From: Trachythela sp. YZ-2020
Lineage: Eukaryota > Cnidaria > Anthozoa > Malacalcyonacea > Clavulariidae
Assembly: GCA_016169945.1 (NCBI GenBank)
Contig: JADLSH010000145.1
Span: forward strand, 4,277,501 to 4,341,500
Length of the DNA stretch: 64,000 bases
Reading direction: 5' to 3'
Part shown: piece by piece, positions 34,100 through 45,605 of the stretch
Position numbering within the stretch: the stretch's first letter is position 1
Layout of the letters: every line of letters begins with the position of its first letter
Notes under the pieces: generated by a model
The model's database searches: none
What the model was told of the DNA's origin: nothing
What the model saw: only the letters and a program-made list of their open reading frames with translations
Program-made: the position numbers and the translations under genes

Positions 34100-35300
34100 A
34101 GTGTTGCACAGACTGTCTATTATGACTATTTCAGGGTCACCGTTTGATGCCACATTGACCTCGTAGCAATGGAAAATAGCCACGGATATACGAGTGGACA
34201 CTAAAATAAGGTATAAGTAATGACAGTGTCTGAATCTACTAAATTTAACGTAAAAATCGTTGATCCTTATTGGCAGTATATGACTGTATATAGAACAGTA
34301 TTTCACCTTATTATTTACCTTTATACACCTTTATCTGTACGCCATGCATGTAATCGCTTAAGTAGCTATGTGTTTGCATATACTGGCCATCAAAATACCC
34401 TAGGCCTAGTACTTAATATCAAACATTTCAATAATGAGCATATACTGTATTTTATTGCAGATAATACTATGATATGAACCCGCAAACGGACAAAACGTGA
34501 TATAGCTACGAACATAGTATTAATGTGGTAATTTGGTTTTCTGGCTGAAAGAGTGACTCAACGTCAAGGCCAATTAAGCAAAATACTTTCTCTCTCATAT
34601 ACAAGTGTTATAAAAATTACAACGATCAACTGTGACAGCAAAGAAAAACTCTGGTTAAAACATCATTCAAGCCGAGACAGATTGACGTCGATGACAATGA
34701 AACTTCTACGAAAGAATTAAAAGAAAATTAAAAACTATATAAAGACACAAACGTTTAAAATTTGACGTCAAACACCTTTTGCAAACGTCAATCAGGCAAA
34801 TTATATATAGTATATATTCTTTATTAACCTTATTATTTGATGATGTTCTGTATGACGTCATGATAAACAGTAGCAGTATATTATTACTCAACCATTAATC
34901 GATAAATTAAGTATGGTTCAGATATAGAAACTGATAAAATATTATGCTGTAAAGTAATATCATAAACTAATATATTGTAAGCCTTGTAACAACACAATGC
35001 CTGGGAATAAAAATTCATTATACTGATAAATATTGTGTATCTCTAGATTATTATAAAGCAACTCAATTTTGTAACTAGCCGAAAGTTTCCACCATGCATC
35101 TGTTTATCCTTGGCCATTTTTTATTTGCTTGTCAGTTTTCTTTTAAAACTCTGCACTATCCTTGGGATCTCTGAGTCCATTATTGGACATGCTTTAACGT
35201 GGGCAGCCCATGATATTTCAACAGGTGAACAAACAGAATACTTAGAGACACTTCCTCCTAACCAATCATGAGGCGCAATACAATACAAACAATTTATTTA
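34100..35300. other. No gene seen
   Basis: AT-rich DNA without motif-bearing frames. It contains TATATAGTATATATTC-type AT palindromes near 34,803. Confidence 0.4.
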
Positions 35301-35311
35301 GCGCATATAAC

Positions 35312-35685
35312 TTACAAGATGTTAAGGATCATATTACTTACACTAAGCTCACTTGCACTAAGCGGTGTTTCATAAATATTTCTAGTTTTATCTTCGAAAA
35401 CGACAACATTGGGAGACAAATTAATTCTCCTTAAATTATTTGCAAAAGATTCCTCAAATTGGTTTTTCGTGCTTCGAAATTGGATATTTTTAATAAGGTT
35501 TAAAAGGTCGTCTTCGAAAGGTATAATCTCTAAAATTGTTGGAGGAGTTTTGTTGGAAGGCAGTCCGAAAACTTTATTTTTGGATGAATTTTTAGAAAAA
35601 TAACCCTTTCGGACTACCTTCCAACAAAACTCCTCCAACAATTGTAGAGATTAAACCTTTCGAAGACGGCCTTTTTAACCTTATT
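35312..35685. pseudogene. PLE-4 RT fragment folded into an inverted repeat
   Basis: The minus frame 35,641-35,312 is Penelope-like RT N-terminal sequence: VFGLPSNKTPPTILEIIPFE, then DDLLNLIKNIQF and VVVFEDKTRNIYET. From about 35,600 to 35,685 the plus strand repeats the beginning of the same segment (FGLPSNKTPPTIVEIKPFED), so 35,500-35,600 and 35,603-35,685 form a head-to-head palindrome of PLE sequence. The palindrome element at 35,687 then starts at a TA. Confidence 0.75.
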
Positions 35686-35686
35686 A

Positions 35687-36214
35687 GTCTAGGACCTGTA
35701 TAGGAGTTTGTATGCGTTTCATTTACCACAGGCAATCTCAACTGTTTTAGGGTAAAATGACCATGGCGGTCAACATGGCATATGTGCCAAACACCAAATT
35801 TATGAAAAAAACAATAAATATTTGCGTATTTTCTATTGTTTTTATCATAAATCATAAAAATACAATAAATGTAATATATTTACTGGGTTCTATTCTGATC
35901 CTAAATTTGTTATGGGAGGTTTTTTCCTTTCAAGTGGGACTATACTACTCTAGTTTTTCGATTGGGACTATTCTACAATGAAGTACTCTTGGATACTGTA
36001 ATCTAAATACATATGAAGACGAAGAAGTGGCATTTATCGGGAAGAGAAGCGGCGAGGCATTGCAATGGCCGCTATTTGACGAAATATCGAAAGACACAAT
36101 ATCGAAGATAAAATACACTGCACTGCTTCAAAACTTGACGAAACTTGGTTGAAATCTTCTTTAGCCATCTATCATTATGTAAAAGTACAACAATTGGATG
36201 ATACTTGCGAGACT
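35687..36214 (+). mobile_element. Partial copy of the palindromic foldback element
   Basis: Starts GTCTAGGACCTGTATAGGAG after TA, as the 22,754 element does, keeps about 120 bp of the left end, jumps to the central ATTGTTTTTATCATAAATCA region, and continues along the right arm until about 36,214 (ATGATACTTGCGAGAC). It then stops short of the right terminus. It is a deleted derivative; most of the left arm is missing, so it is no longer a long palindrome. Confidence 0.8.
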
Positions 36215-36729
36215 GTGAAGTTCAATCACAAGAGAATATAAATAATTATTTCACATATTTTTCCAAAGGTCATTGAGTTTCGTTGAACTGTGAATTGAAA
36301 CTTTCGAGAATGAAAACTTAATAGTTAACTAGGAGTACATGCATGCAGCACCCCCTCGCCATTTCCAAACCAAGCCACTATAGTTCCCAAAAATTGTTTC
36401 GACATAACCGAACGCTGGTTCGCCATGCTAACACTGTCATCTGTTTTTTTTTAAATTTTCTTTCTTGTGGAAAAAATAATTAAGAGAGTATTTTATTGGT
36501 GCAATAAAAGATAAATCAAAAATGTATTTGAATATGTATATATCAAAACCTCGTGGGCCGAATGCATAAAAACTGACATGCGGGACATATCTGTAAACAC
36601 AGTGCGTCAAATCGAAGAAATTGCTTCAGACCTCGGATAAAATCTTTCTGGATTCCAAAAAGTAACTTTACTTAATTTATTTGGCTCTATAATGCACCAC
36701 TTTTAAAAATGTACATTATTAAAAATGTT

Positions 36730-37660
36730 CTAGTTCTTGGCTTTAGCTGCAATAAAACTATTTTTACATCTATCTGTCATTATCGTTGGTAACTTATATA
36801 GAGGTTCTTTTCCCTCAAATTATATGTACAATGATTATTGGGAGGTGGTAAAATATTCCAAAGTTTGTGCTTCCTGTCGTTTTCATTCCTTTCCTGGATT
36901 TGCCACAAAGCTTTACGCATAGTGTTTCCCTTCTGTCGAATACAGTTCCTACATTTGCTCTCGCAAGTGCGTCACTGTAACTCAATTCTGGGAAAATTAT
37001 CTTCTGTGATCTTTTCTGAATGCGCTTAATGTCGTCTGATAAGTATTTTTAATATAGGTATGCCTGCATGAATGGAATACTTGGCAAGAGTATTCTAAAG
37101 CAGATCTTATGCAGGAACAATAGAATCTGACAAGTGCACAGGGCTCTACCCCCGCTTTCTTCAGTTGCTTTAGAAGATAAATACGTTTAGATGCTTTCCG
37201 TATAATGTCCTCAATATGAACATTCCATTTTAGGTCGTTCTTAATAGTGACTCCCAAAACCTTGGCCTTAGGCACCGATTCAAACAGTTGGTCATCAACT
37301 TTAATTGGGTCCTGTTCTGGATGCTTCGAAAAAGTAATCATAAGCTCCTTACATTTAGATGGATTTAATTGGAGCCTATTACTCTTCGACCAATTTGCTA
37401 TTTCGTCAATTGATTCCTGCATATTACTCGTTGTTCCTATAGATATCACCTCAGAGACCGTCATGTCGTCCGCAAACTTCCACATCGATGTTACTGGTTG
37501 GGATATGTTCAAATCGTTAAACATGGCTAGAAAAAGCCATGGGCCAATTTTGGTACCCTGGGGGATGCCAGCGGAACGAGTTTAGAACTGGAAAAGGATT
37601 CAGCATTAATCTTCACTCTCTGGTGTCTTTGCCTTAGAAAATTCGTTTTGTAGTCATGTA
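36730..37660 (-). pseudogene. LINE-E reverse transcriptase C-terminal half
   Basis: On the minus strand a GIPQGTKIGPWLFLAMFNDL motif B (out of frame at first) leads into frame 37524-36997. That frame carries WKFADDMTVSEVI (catalytic FADD), LQLNPSKCKELMITF, the RT thumb KVLGVTIKNDLKWNVHI, and the connection IRKASKRIYLLKQLKKAGV. Beyond 36,997 further coding in another frame (NILPPPNNHCTYNLR) runs to about 36,730. It is a CR1-type LINE by the PQGTKIGPWLF signature. The 5' half is missing. Confidence 0.85.
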
Positions 37661-38102
37661 ATATTTAGTTAAGTGTTGCATAATCTATATAGCACATGTT
37701 TTATTGAAGATTCCAACAGAAACATAGAGTATGGTTCTTCAGAATTGGTCTTGCTACGTTTTATAAATATCGAAGCTGAATTATTTTTCGGTTAGCTAGT
37801 AAACTGCGCCGAATGTGATCGGAAAACCAGATTCTGTCTTGAGGAAGTTAAACTCATTAAGCGGCAAAGCACCTTTTTCATTATTTTACTTTGTATACAA
37901 CGCGTGATGTGATTTTTGTAAGCGATCGAGTTTTATATAGACAAGATGTGACGCAATTAGCGCCCGGTAAACTCGTGGCATCGACCGTCACAGCGTCACT
38001 GGTGGCAACGACCGTTTACGAAGCAGCAAATTGTATTGGCGACACCGGGCAAAACTTAGAGTATATTAATTAGTGATCTTAGCCTCACATTAGTTGTTTG
38101 AT

Positions 38103-38345
38103 AGTAGGTAACCGCCCCCATATAGCAAAATGTTCCCGCCATATGACGCCATAGGGTGTTCGTATTTTCCCGCCATATGATGTCATGAATTGTCGCATAA
38201 CATTTGTCGCATAACACATTTGTCGCGCAACAATTGTCGCGCCACATGACGTCATGATTGTCGCGCGACAATTGTCGCGCCACATGACGTCATGAATTGT
38301 CGCGCGACAATTGTGGCGCCACATGAATATTAATGAGTTGTAACG
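38103..38345 (+). repeat. Polinton left terminal inverted repeat
   Basis: Matches the inverse of 52,736-52,944. Outer part: AGTAGGTAACCGCCCCCATA, then CCGCCATATGACGCCATAGG. Inner part: alternating palindromic units TTGTCGCGCGACAA and ATGACGTCAT, ending CACATGAATATTAATGAGTT. Left is about 34 bp longer than right because of an extra GTCGCGC-type unit. Two TGACGTCA (CRE-like) sites lie at 38,247 and 38,285. Confidence 0.95.
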
Positions 38346-38583
38346 TTAGACGTGTATTAAATATAATCTGTGAAGGTTGTACATTTTATTGTGTACGTAG
38401 CTTTTGCGGAGAGAACTTTACAGAATATACTTGGGATTTTTGCGGAGAGAACTTTACAGAATATATTTGGGACAAATTTCGGTAAGTGTATATTTTTACG
38501 ATGTATTAACATGAAGTATTGCAAGGAGTAACCATAGCAACTCGCATTTTTTAGTATAATTTTTTGAAAACATTTATTTAGAT

Positions 38584-41500
38584 ATGGATTTAACAGCGAA
38601 AATTGTTAAATGTGAAACCATGGCCGAACTTAATGCTTTGGAAAGCATGTATATTTTGACTGAGGCTGAGCAAAGATTGGTTTACGGGAGGAAAGTTGTA
38701 TTAATCACCCGTTTGCTTGAGTGGGGAAAGGAAAACGAGCAGTTGGGACTTGCAATGGACATTTCTGATTCTTGGACGCCTGAACAAAGTCAACAGTTTT
38801 TATAAGATTGGCAAGACGACGAACCTTTGGTACAGTTTGGTCGTGGAGAGAAGAGATCTTTTGACGAAGTGAACGATGGTGCAGGGACAAGCACAGCTGA
38901 CGAGGATAGCGATAATAACATTTTTACCGTGACTGATATGAAACAAGTCCGTGTGAAAAAGTTTAGAACCCAAGGTATGGTCTATACAATTCAATTTGCG
39001 AATACGTTTGCTCATTTGGAACTTTCTCAATACCATAATCGCCTTCACGAGATATTTGGGAGCTTATTGAATAAGTCCGTTTTGTGTTGCAATCGCCTCT
39101 GCTTGAAACCTCCATTTCTCTTCCTTTTATGCAACGTCAAACTGAGCGGCGGGTTTTAGCTGAAATTGAGCGTGTCATTCAGTCTAATAAGGAATTTCGT
39201 TTGAATGATAGTGTGAATGCCAATTTAATTCATGTTGAGATGCCCAATGGCGGTACCGGCACAAGCCTATTTATCGGATTATCAAATCAATGTCGTTTCG
39301 AAAGAACATCAAAACTCAATCATTTTTACGGCCCTGAAAAAGATAAAAGGATTTATTTGTTCTTGCATGATAATCATTTCGATGTTATTACTAGTATGTC
39401 GGCATTTTTTTCACGTAAAAGGTATTGTCATACCTGTAAAAAAGCATACGAGCACCTAAGAGATCATTTATGTCCTGACGCGTGTAAATTGTGTTATTTT
39501 CCCAATTGTCCTATTGTTTCGTGGATTCATTGTGGCGAATGTAATCGGAATTTCAAAAGTGAAGAATGTTTCGATAGACATAAACAAACGGTAGGAAACG
39601 CACAATTTGTTCTGATCTCGTCAAATGCACTACTCACTGTCACACGGTTCTAAGGCGGGGTAGATTGAGGCCTGATCTGCATCACTGCGGTTTGACGCGC
39701 TGTTCGACAGGCAAAGAATACGTTCACGTCGAGGACCATCAGTGTTACATGCAACCCGTAAAGGAAAAGAATACGGTCGAAGACGCAGACATATTGGATA
39801 ACGAAGCCAATGACGACACATCTCAAAGCGGGTACAACCAACTATTATTTTTCGATTTTGAATGTCGCCAAGAGAACGGTAACCACGAGCCAAATATGTG
39901 CCTGATACAAAACGAAGCTGGTGATGAATGGGTGTTTCAAGGAGACAATACGCGAAACGAGTTTTGCGAATGGTTATTCACAGAGGAACACAGAGGTTGT
40001 ATCGTCTTGGCCCATAATTCCCAAGGCTATGACAGCTACTTTATTCTCCAATATTTACACGAGAAAGGTGTTATCCCCGAAGTCATCATGCGCGGTGCGA
40101 AGGTCCTCACGTTATCAGTGCCAATGTTCAACATCAAATTCATCGATTCATTAAGCTTCATACCTATGAGACTCGCTGACTTTCCCAAAACATTTGGACT
40201 TAATGAACTTGCAAAAGGTTATCTCCCTCATCTGTTCAACAAAAAGGAGAACGAGAACTATGTTGGAACCCTACCTACGAGTCCATTTTACCATCCTGAT
40301 GGAATGAATCCTGAAGAGAAAGAAAAGTTATTGGAATGGCATAACGAGTTGAAACAGAACGATTACGTGTTCAATTTCCAACAAGAAATTTTATCTTACT
40401 TTCGATCTGATGTCGATATCCTTCGTCACTGCTGTCTTGAATTTCGCGAACTGTTTCGTGATGTTACAGATATCGACCCGTTTGAGAAATGTCTCACTAT
40501 TGCATCGGCCTGCAATCTTGTGTTTCGAACGAATTTCCTCCAAGAAGATACCATTGCCATCATTCCCCCTCACGGTTATCGTCCCAAAGACAAGCAATCC
40601 CTCTTGGCTGTAAAATGGCTCTCGTATAAAGCTGAAAAGGAAGACCTCTACATTCAGCATGCTCGTAATGCAGGAGAAAAACGTGTCGATAAGTATTTAC
40701 TGGATGGTTATCATGAAGAAACCAACACAGTCTACGAGATCAATGGCTGTTTTTGGCACGGTAAGCTTTCATTCCTTAAATAGACGTCCCAGATAGAAGC
40801 AAAACAAATATTAATGTTTATTTTTTATAGGATGTATGAACTGTTATGCACGGGACACCGTCAATACCGTGAATGGTAAAACCATGCAAGAACTCCGACA
40901 AAGCACTGTAGAAAAGACCCTGTACCTCGAAGATCATGGCTATCATGTTCTTGAGATCTGGGAATGTGATATAAAGCGAGAACTGGAACAAGATGAAGAT
41001 ATGAAACGGTATTTTGATACTTACGACCTGGTCGATCCTTTGGAACCTCGGGATGCTTTCTTTGGTGGACGAACCAACGCGGCCAAGCTGTTCCACGAAT
41101 GCAAAGAGGATGAGAAAATAAGGTACGTTGTTATATTCTTACGACAGAGTAAATCGGTTGATGACGTCAGAGTCTAATTATGACGTCATTTCTTACAGAT
41201 GCGTAGATTTCACCTCGTTCTATCCCTGGTGTAACAAAATGACGCGAGCGGTTGTCGGACATGCACGCTAATTCACCGAGAACTTCGAAGATGTTTCATC
41301 TTATTTTGGACTGGTCAAGTGTACGGTGCTTCCACCTCGAGGTCTGTTTCATCCTGTCTTACCCTATCGCACTCAGGGCAAGTTGATGTTCCCCCTTTGC
41401 AAATCCTGCGCTTATGCGTGTGATCAAGCCTCATGTATTCATACCGAGCGCGAAAGAGCCATTCAGGGAACATGGTGTAGCGTAGAGTTGGAGAAAGCCT

Positions 41501-42844
41501 TGGGGAAATGCTATCAAATCCTACAATTGCATGAAGTATGGCATTTTCCTGAATTCTCGGACGAGCTGTTCAAAGATTATGTGAACACCTTCCTCAAAAT
41601 CAAACAAGAATCAAGTGGTTACCCTAAGAACTACGTCACCGAGGAACAGAAACAACAGTACGTGGACGAATACCTTACAGTTGAAGGGATACAGTTGGAC
41701 CGAAGCAAGATTGAACACAATCCTGGCATGCCTGCACTGGCCAAGTTGATGCTGAACTCATTTTGGGGCATGTATTCTAAACGCATAGTGCCCCCCGTAA
41801 CAATTTTCTAGGTACGATATGATCAGATACTTATGGCTGATTTTTCCCATAGGTAAATTTGCACAACGCCCTAATATGACCAAAACGGAGCTGATTTATT
41901 TAATTTTTTTTTTATTTAATTTGCCTTGTAAATTTATAACAGAATGGCAAGGAATCCGCAACAGCGTATAAGCCAATTACTGCGGGCCCTATTATAGTTA
42001 AGTTAAAACATCAATTTACAATTAGTTACAACAATACACATACTTGAACAACTAAAACAGTACAACTGTTCCTACAAACAGCACAATAATGACGTTGTGA
42101 GACTACAAACAGAATTACACTTAGGACATATAGTCTTATAACTACGAGGATCATCAACATTATAACACGAGTACAAAGACAAAACGTAATTGGGGTATGT
42201 ATTCAATGATGATGATCAATGATGTGCTGACCTAGGATGAAACCAATGTTCTCGATGCGAATTTCGTAAGTGACGAAGTGATCGAGATCCATTATGAAAA
42301 CAACGAGAACTTCATTGCGCCAAACTCCACTGAAGACCAACGTGGTCATCGCCGCTTTCACCACCGCTTATGCACGTCTCAAGCTTTACGGTGTATTGGA
42401 TCAACTGCAAGAAAGAGTGTTATACTACGGCACGGACTCGGTGATCTTCGTTAGCAAACCCGGGGAACCAGAACCTGAAACTGGTCCTTATCTGGGCGAA
42501 TTAACGGATGAATTGAAAGGGGATCACATCACTACATTCATTTCAGGAGGTCCTAAGAATTATTGTTATCGCACCAACACGAACAAAGTGGAAACGAAAA
42601 TACGAAGTATCACACTCAACTGTTCTGCGCAAAAGAAAGTGAACATTGATGTTATACGTGAGTTCGTGCATTTGCACGCAGTATGTAAAGAAACCCGGCA
42701 AGTATCCGTTGATATCCCGTACAGATAACAAGAAATACGAAAACAAAAAACATCGATACTAAACGCATGAAAAAGGACTATCGCATTGTTTATAACAAAC
42801 GTGTTATTATTGAGGATTACAAAACATTACCCTATGGATTTTAA
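38584..42844 (+). pseudogene. Protein-primed DNA polymerase B (Polinton pPolB)
   Basis: Replicates the element from its ends. The N-terminal part (38584-39653) has a TAA at 38,803, a frameshift near 39,090, and a Cys/His-rich region (RKRYCHTCKKAYEHLRDHLC). Frame 39665-40783 holds the 3'-5' exonuclease: FFDFECR (D64, E66), AHNSQGYD, and YFRSDVDIL. Two short GT-AG introns fit the reading phase (40,761-40,830; 41,123-41,198), and a probable GC-AG intron lies at 41,768-41,852. Polymerase motifs: DFTSFYP (A, about 41,208), LMLNSFWG (B, about 41,750), YYGTDSV (C, about 42,423). An in-frame stop lies near 41,270, a LINE tail is inserted at about 41,900-42,215, and there are frameshifts near 42,330 and 42,725. 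The end is KTLPYGF with stop at 42,842-42,844. Confidence 0.95.
41895..42215 (-). mobile_element. LINE 3' tail inserted in pPolB
   Basis: The polymerase coding stops at about 41,900, where a run AATTTTTTTTTTATTTAATT begins, and resumes at about 42,215 (INDVLT then DETNVLDANFVSDEV). The poly-T start on the plus strand means a poly-A tail on the minus strand. No coding is seen in the roughly 320 bases, consistent with a 5'-truncated LINE or SINE. Confidence 0.65.
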
Positions 42845-42855
42845 ATATGATTAAA

Positions 42856-42985
42856 GGTTATATTTGTTGAAATACAAAGAACAGTTATATCTGTTGAGAA
42901 TACATAGAACAGTTATATTTGTTGAAATAGAGTTATATTTGTTGAAATACAAAGAACAGTTATATTTGTTGAACAGTTATATGTT
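42856..42985 (+). repeat. Minisatellite downstream of pPolB
   Basis: Four to five imperfect copies of a unit of about 29 bp, TATATTTGTTGAAATACAAA followed by GAACAGT, with truncated variants. It occupies the intergenic space between convergent genes: the polymerase end (42,844) and the gene ending at 43,012. Confidence 0.85.
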
Positions 42986-43011
42986 TTTAAAATAAATCAT
43001 TTGAAAATGTT

Positions 43012-43452
43012 CTAAGTCCATTTATTCTCAATCTTCAACTTGTGGTAATGATCCAAGTTTACCCCAGTTTGCTCTTCCAACAGTTCGATCTGTTTCGCAT
43101 TCTTTGTGTTAAGGTCCCACATCATCACTTCCTTCGCGTTCATATGGTAAGTAACGTTATTCCCCTGCGGGGCTGGGGGCACCGTCAGATCAGTCAATGT
43201 TTCTAATATGACTTGCGTTAACAGAATTGAGTGTAACGTCAAGTTATCGATAAGTGTTGTCGGTATCATATTCGCTTGTACCAAATGACGTAGCAAATCC
43301 AAGATTGCCAAATTTTCCTCTTGTCTTTTCGAAAGCCAGTTGGTTACAATATCCCTCCAAGACATACTTGCTATTGACGTTGTCGAACGTTTGTGATCAA
43401 AATCAGAGCCTGCACGGTGTTTTTTATAGGATTTTGGTAGATTCGTACGCAT
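43012..43452 (-). CDS. Polinton hypothetical protein (146 aa)
   Basis: An intact frame of 146 residues, basic N-terminus (MRTNLPKSYKKHRAG), then helical sequence WRDIVTNWLSKRQEENLAIL and LLRHLVQANMIPTTL. The C-terminal half has NAKEVMMWDLNTKNAKQIEL, which reads as an amphipathic helix. No known domain was recognised. It is the first of three minus-strand genes (43,452, 43,741, 44,232), probably expressed from the right. Its position between polymerase and integrase is typical of variable Polinton accessory genes. Confidence 0.65.
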   Translation of the reverse strand: MRTNLPKSYKKHRAGSDFDHKRSTTSIASMSWRDIVTNWLSKRQEENLAILDLLRHLVQANMIPTTLIDNLTLHSILLTQVILETLTDLTVPPAPQGNNVTYHMNAKEVMMWDLNTKNAKQIELLEEQTGVNLDHYHKLKIENKWT

Positions 43453-43477
43453 GCGCTTTCACGTTTGTGCGTATTGC

Positions 43478-43741
43478 TTATAGAATAACTTTCATCTTGT
43501 CAAGAAACTTTCCCATCATATCATAATCTTCAGAAATATATCCGTGACTAATACATGCGTACCAAACCTTTTCAATAAACTCTTTGTTATTAAATGTTTT
43601 ATCATCGTCAAAAATAGGAACCCATTTCTCTCTCTCTTCCTCTGTCAATTCATTTAAGATTTTATTCTCAAAATTAGAACAACACATACTGACACGAAGC
43701 ACAAGTTGATTCTCAGCCATAAACAGTATGTCGATAGTCAT
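43478..43741 (-). CDS. Polinton hypothetical protein (87 aa)
   Basis: Small intact frame, 25 bases upstream of the 43,452 gene. The first 20 residues are hydrophobic with two Cys (VSMCCSNFENKI), followed by acidic helical sequence NELTEEEREKWVPIFDDDKT and KEFIEKVWYACISHGYISED. The layout (WxxACxxHGY) resembles an alpha-helical adaptor, but no family is recognised. The M at residue 8 (MAENQ) might be the true start, giving 80 residues. Confidence 0.55.
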   Translation of the reverse strand: MTIDILFMAENQLVLRVSMCCSNFENKILNELTEEEREKWVPIFDDDKTFNNKEFIEKVWYACISHGYISEDYDMMGKFLDKMKVIL

Positions 43742-43839
43742 GTTGCGTGCAAAAACTGATCAAAATCGAAGGTGATATAGTGTTTTATAGGGATTGTTAC
43801 ACTTCCTGTTCAGTTACAATAACTTAAAGGTCTCTTGAT

Positions 43840-44232
43840 TTAGCATCCGTCTCTGATCTGCACAAAAAACAATTCTCCAATCATTAGTTCATTACATGTA
43901 TACTTGAGCATTTCAAGGCCATTCACTCTGGGCTTAATATCATTCAAACTTTTGGTAAAAGTCTCCATGACATTTGCTTCTGAAATCTTTGACAAGGCTT
44001 TGTCAAAGTACAAGCATAACTGCTCATCCTTTTCCATCATGAGGCACTGATGCTGTGTTTGGGATGGGTGGTCAATGATGCAGTCATTGCAGTTTTCAAC
44101 AACAAGGCGAGATATAATTGACGCGAATTCTGCAGCGTAACTTTTCAACAGTTTCTTTTCAATACGTTTCTGACGATGATGAAGAACTAATTCTTTATTG
44201 TCAATGTCGAAATGTTTAGACGAACGATACAT
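43840..44232 (-). CDS. Cys/His protein with C-x2-C...HPxQ motif, paralog A
   Basis: 130 residues. The hallmark is C48-x2-C51-x3-H55-P-S-Q-x2-H61-x-C63-LM, a compact cluster that could bind zinc, followed by a helix with a hydrophobic-acidic face (KDEQLCLYFDKALSKI). A second gene in the same element, 52,138-52,614 on the same strand, carries the same motif (C54-x2-C57-x3-H61-P-G-Q-x2-H67-x-C69-LM) in the same relative place. Function unknown. The pair suggests duplication within a Polinton lineage followed by divergence. The N-terminal region is basic (RQKRIEKKLLK). Confidence 0.7.
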   Translation of the reverse strand: MYRSSKHFDIDNKELVLHHRQKRIEKKLLKSYAAEFASIISRLVVENCNDCIIDHPSQTQHQCLMMEKDEQLCLYFDKALSKISEANVMETFTKSLNDIKPRVNGLEMLKYTCNELMIGELFFVQIRDGC

Positions 44233-44359
44233 GATTAGCTCTTTACTTGACGACTATCAGAGAATGTTTGACAGTTTTTCGTATGTTGAAGATGTTCTAT
44301 CAAATACCACACGTACAACTCTGGTATCTTCAGAGTAAAGTAGAAGCCACAGTGTAAAC

Positions 44360-44542
44360 ATGGGTCACTCTGCTAGCAAAAATCCAAAGATTAATAAAAA
44401 TCATAACAAACAGAAAATGTTTAGAATAGGTATAAGTGTTGGTCGCAATGATCTCAATCTTGAGGGACATTTGCAGATGGGGTACAACAGTAAAACAGTA
44501 AAACTATCAAAAATTACAAACCTGTTGAAAACGATGCTTTGA
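44360..44542 (+). CDS. Small basic ORF upstream of integrase
   Basis: 60 residues, starting MGHSASKNPKINKNHNKQKM: a Gly at position 2 followed by Ser and Lys is the pattern of an N-myristoylation signal, and the first 20 residues are strongly basic. The rest (RIGISVGRNDLNLEGHLQMG) is beta-like. It ends 57 bases before the integrase start. Could be a membrane-targeted small protein or the remnant of a longer gene; not recognised. Confidence 0.45.
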   Translation: MGHSASKNPKINKNHNKQKMFRIGISVGRNDLNLEGHLQMGYNSKTVKLSKITNLLKTML

Positions 44543-44598
44543 CAAATGACGAACACACGTCGAAGAATAAAATATCTCTCTCATTCTATATGTGATAG

Positions 44599-45556
44599 TT
44601 GAACATGGATGATTACCTGTCTAGTGTCTATTACGATCCAAAACGTTCAGGGGGATATGGTAGAGTGGATCGTTTGTACAATGACGTGAAAAAGGAGGGA
44701 AAATTTGATATAAGTCGTAAGAAAATTAAAGAATGGTTGATGAAACAGGATGCATACGCTTTACATAAACCGATCCGTCATAATTTTAAAAGAAATCGTG
44801 TGCTCGTGGGTGGCATCGACCAGCAATGGCAAATGGATTTCGCAGACATGCAGTCCATGCAAAAGTTTAACGGTGGGTATCGATATCTGCTCGTTTGCAT
44901 TATTGACGTGTTCTCAAAATATGCTTGGGGTGTTCCTTTGAAAAATAAAACAGGTCCTTCTCTGGTTGAAGCTTTCAGAAACCAAAGCCTCTATCGTAGA
45001 ACGTTTGATCCGTACTCTGAAAACGAAGATGTGGCGATAATTCACAGCGAAGAAAACAATGAGATGCATTGACATGTTGCCTGATTTAGTGTATTCTTAC
45101 AATCATAGTGTTCATCGTAGTATTAAAGCAAAACCAGCAAATGTAACTGTTGAAAACGAAAAGAAAGTATGGCACACTTTGTATGATGATCATAATGCTG
45201 TGAAAAATGTAGAGTACAAATTTAAGATTGGTGACCAAGTTAGAATTAGTAAAATCAAACGAAAGTTTGAAAAAGGTTACTTACCAAATTTCTCAAAAGA
45301 AATCTTTACCGTAAGCAAACAAGTGCCTCGTGATCCTCCGGTGTATAAGTTGAAAGATTATGATGGCGAAGAACTGAAAGGAACGTTTTACGATAAAGAA
45401 TTGCAAAAGGTTATCAAGCAGGATGACGTCTACGAAGTTGAAAAATGTTTGAAGAAACGTGGCAGAGGCAACAATGTACAATATCTTGTAAAATGGTTAG
45501 GGTACCCAAACAAGTTTAATTCGTGGGTACCTGCTTCTGAAATAAATAAGATTTAA
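44599..45556 (+). pseudogene. Polinton integrase with chromodomain, internally deleted
   Basis: Retroviral-type integrase that inserts the element. Frame 44599-45072 opens with a zinc-domain-like region (YYDPKRSGGYGRVDRLYNDV). It then has the start of the catalytic core: QWQMDFADM (first catalytic Asp, residue 79 in MDF) and YRYLLVCIIDVFSKYAWGVP. After AFRN (about 44,985) the homology stops. Frame 45059-45556 resumes beyond the catalytic Glu (LVYSYNHSVHRSIKAKPANV) and ends with an SH3-like part (YKFKIGDQVRISKIKRKFEK) and a chromodomain (YEVEKCLKKRGRGNNVQYLV, then KWLGYPNKFNSWVP). The second Asp and the Glu are missing, so it cannot catalyse integration. Confidence 0.9.
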
Positions 45557-45605
45557 ACCAGCGTCTGTGTTGTGTGTCTTTTATATTCATACTCTAGTAG
45601 TGACA

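Noticed and set aside
37891..38073. Coding exon next to the Polinton left end
   Set aside because: A 60-codon frame with reasonable composition, but no motif, no splice sites and no homolog I recognise.
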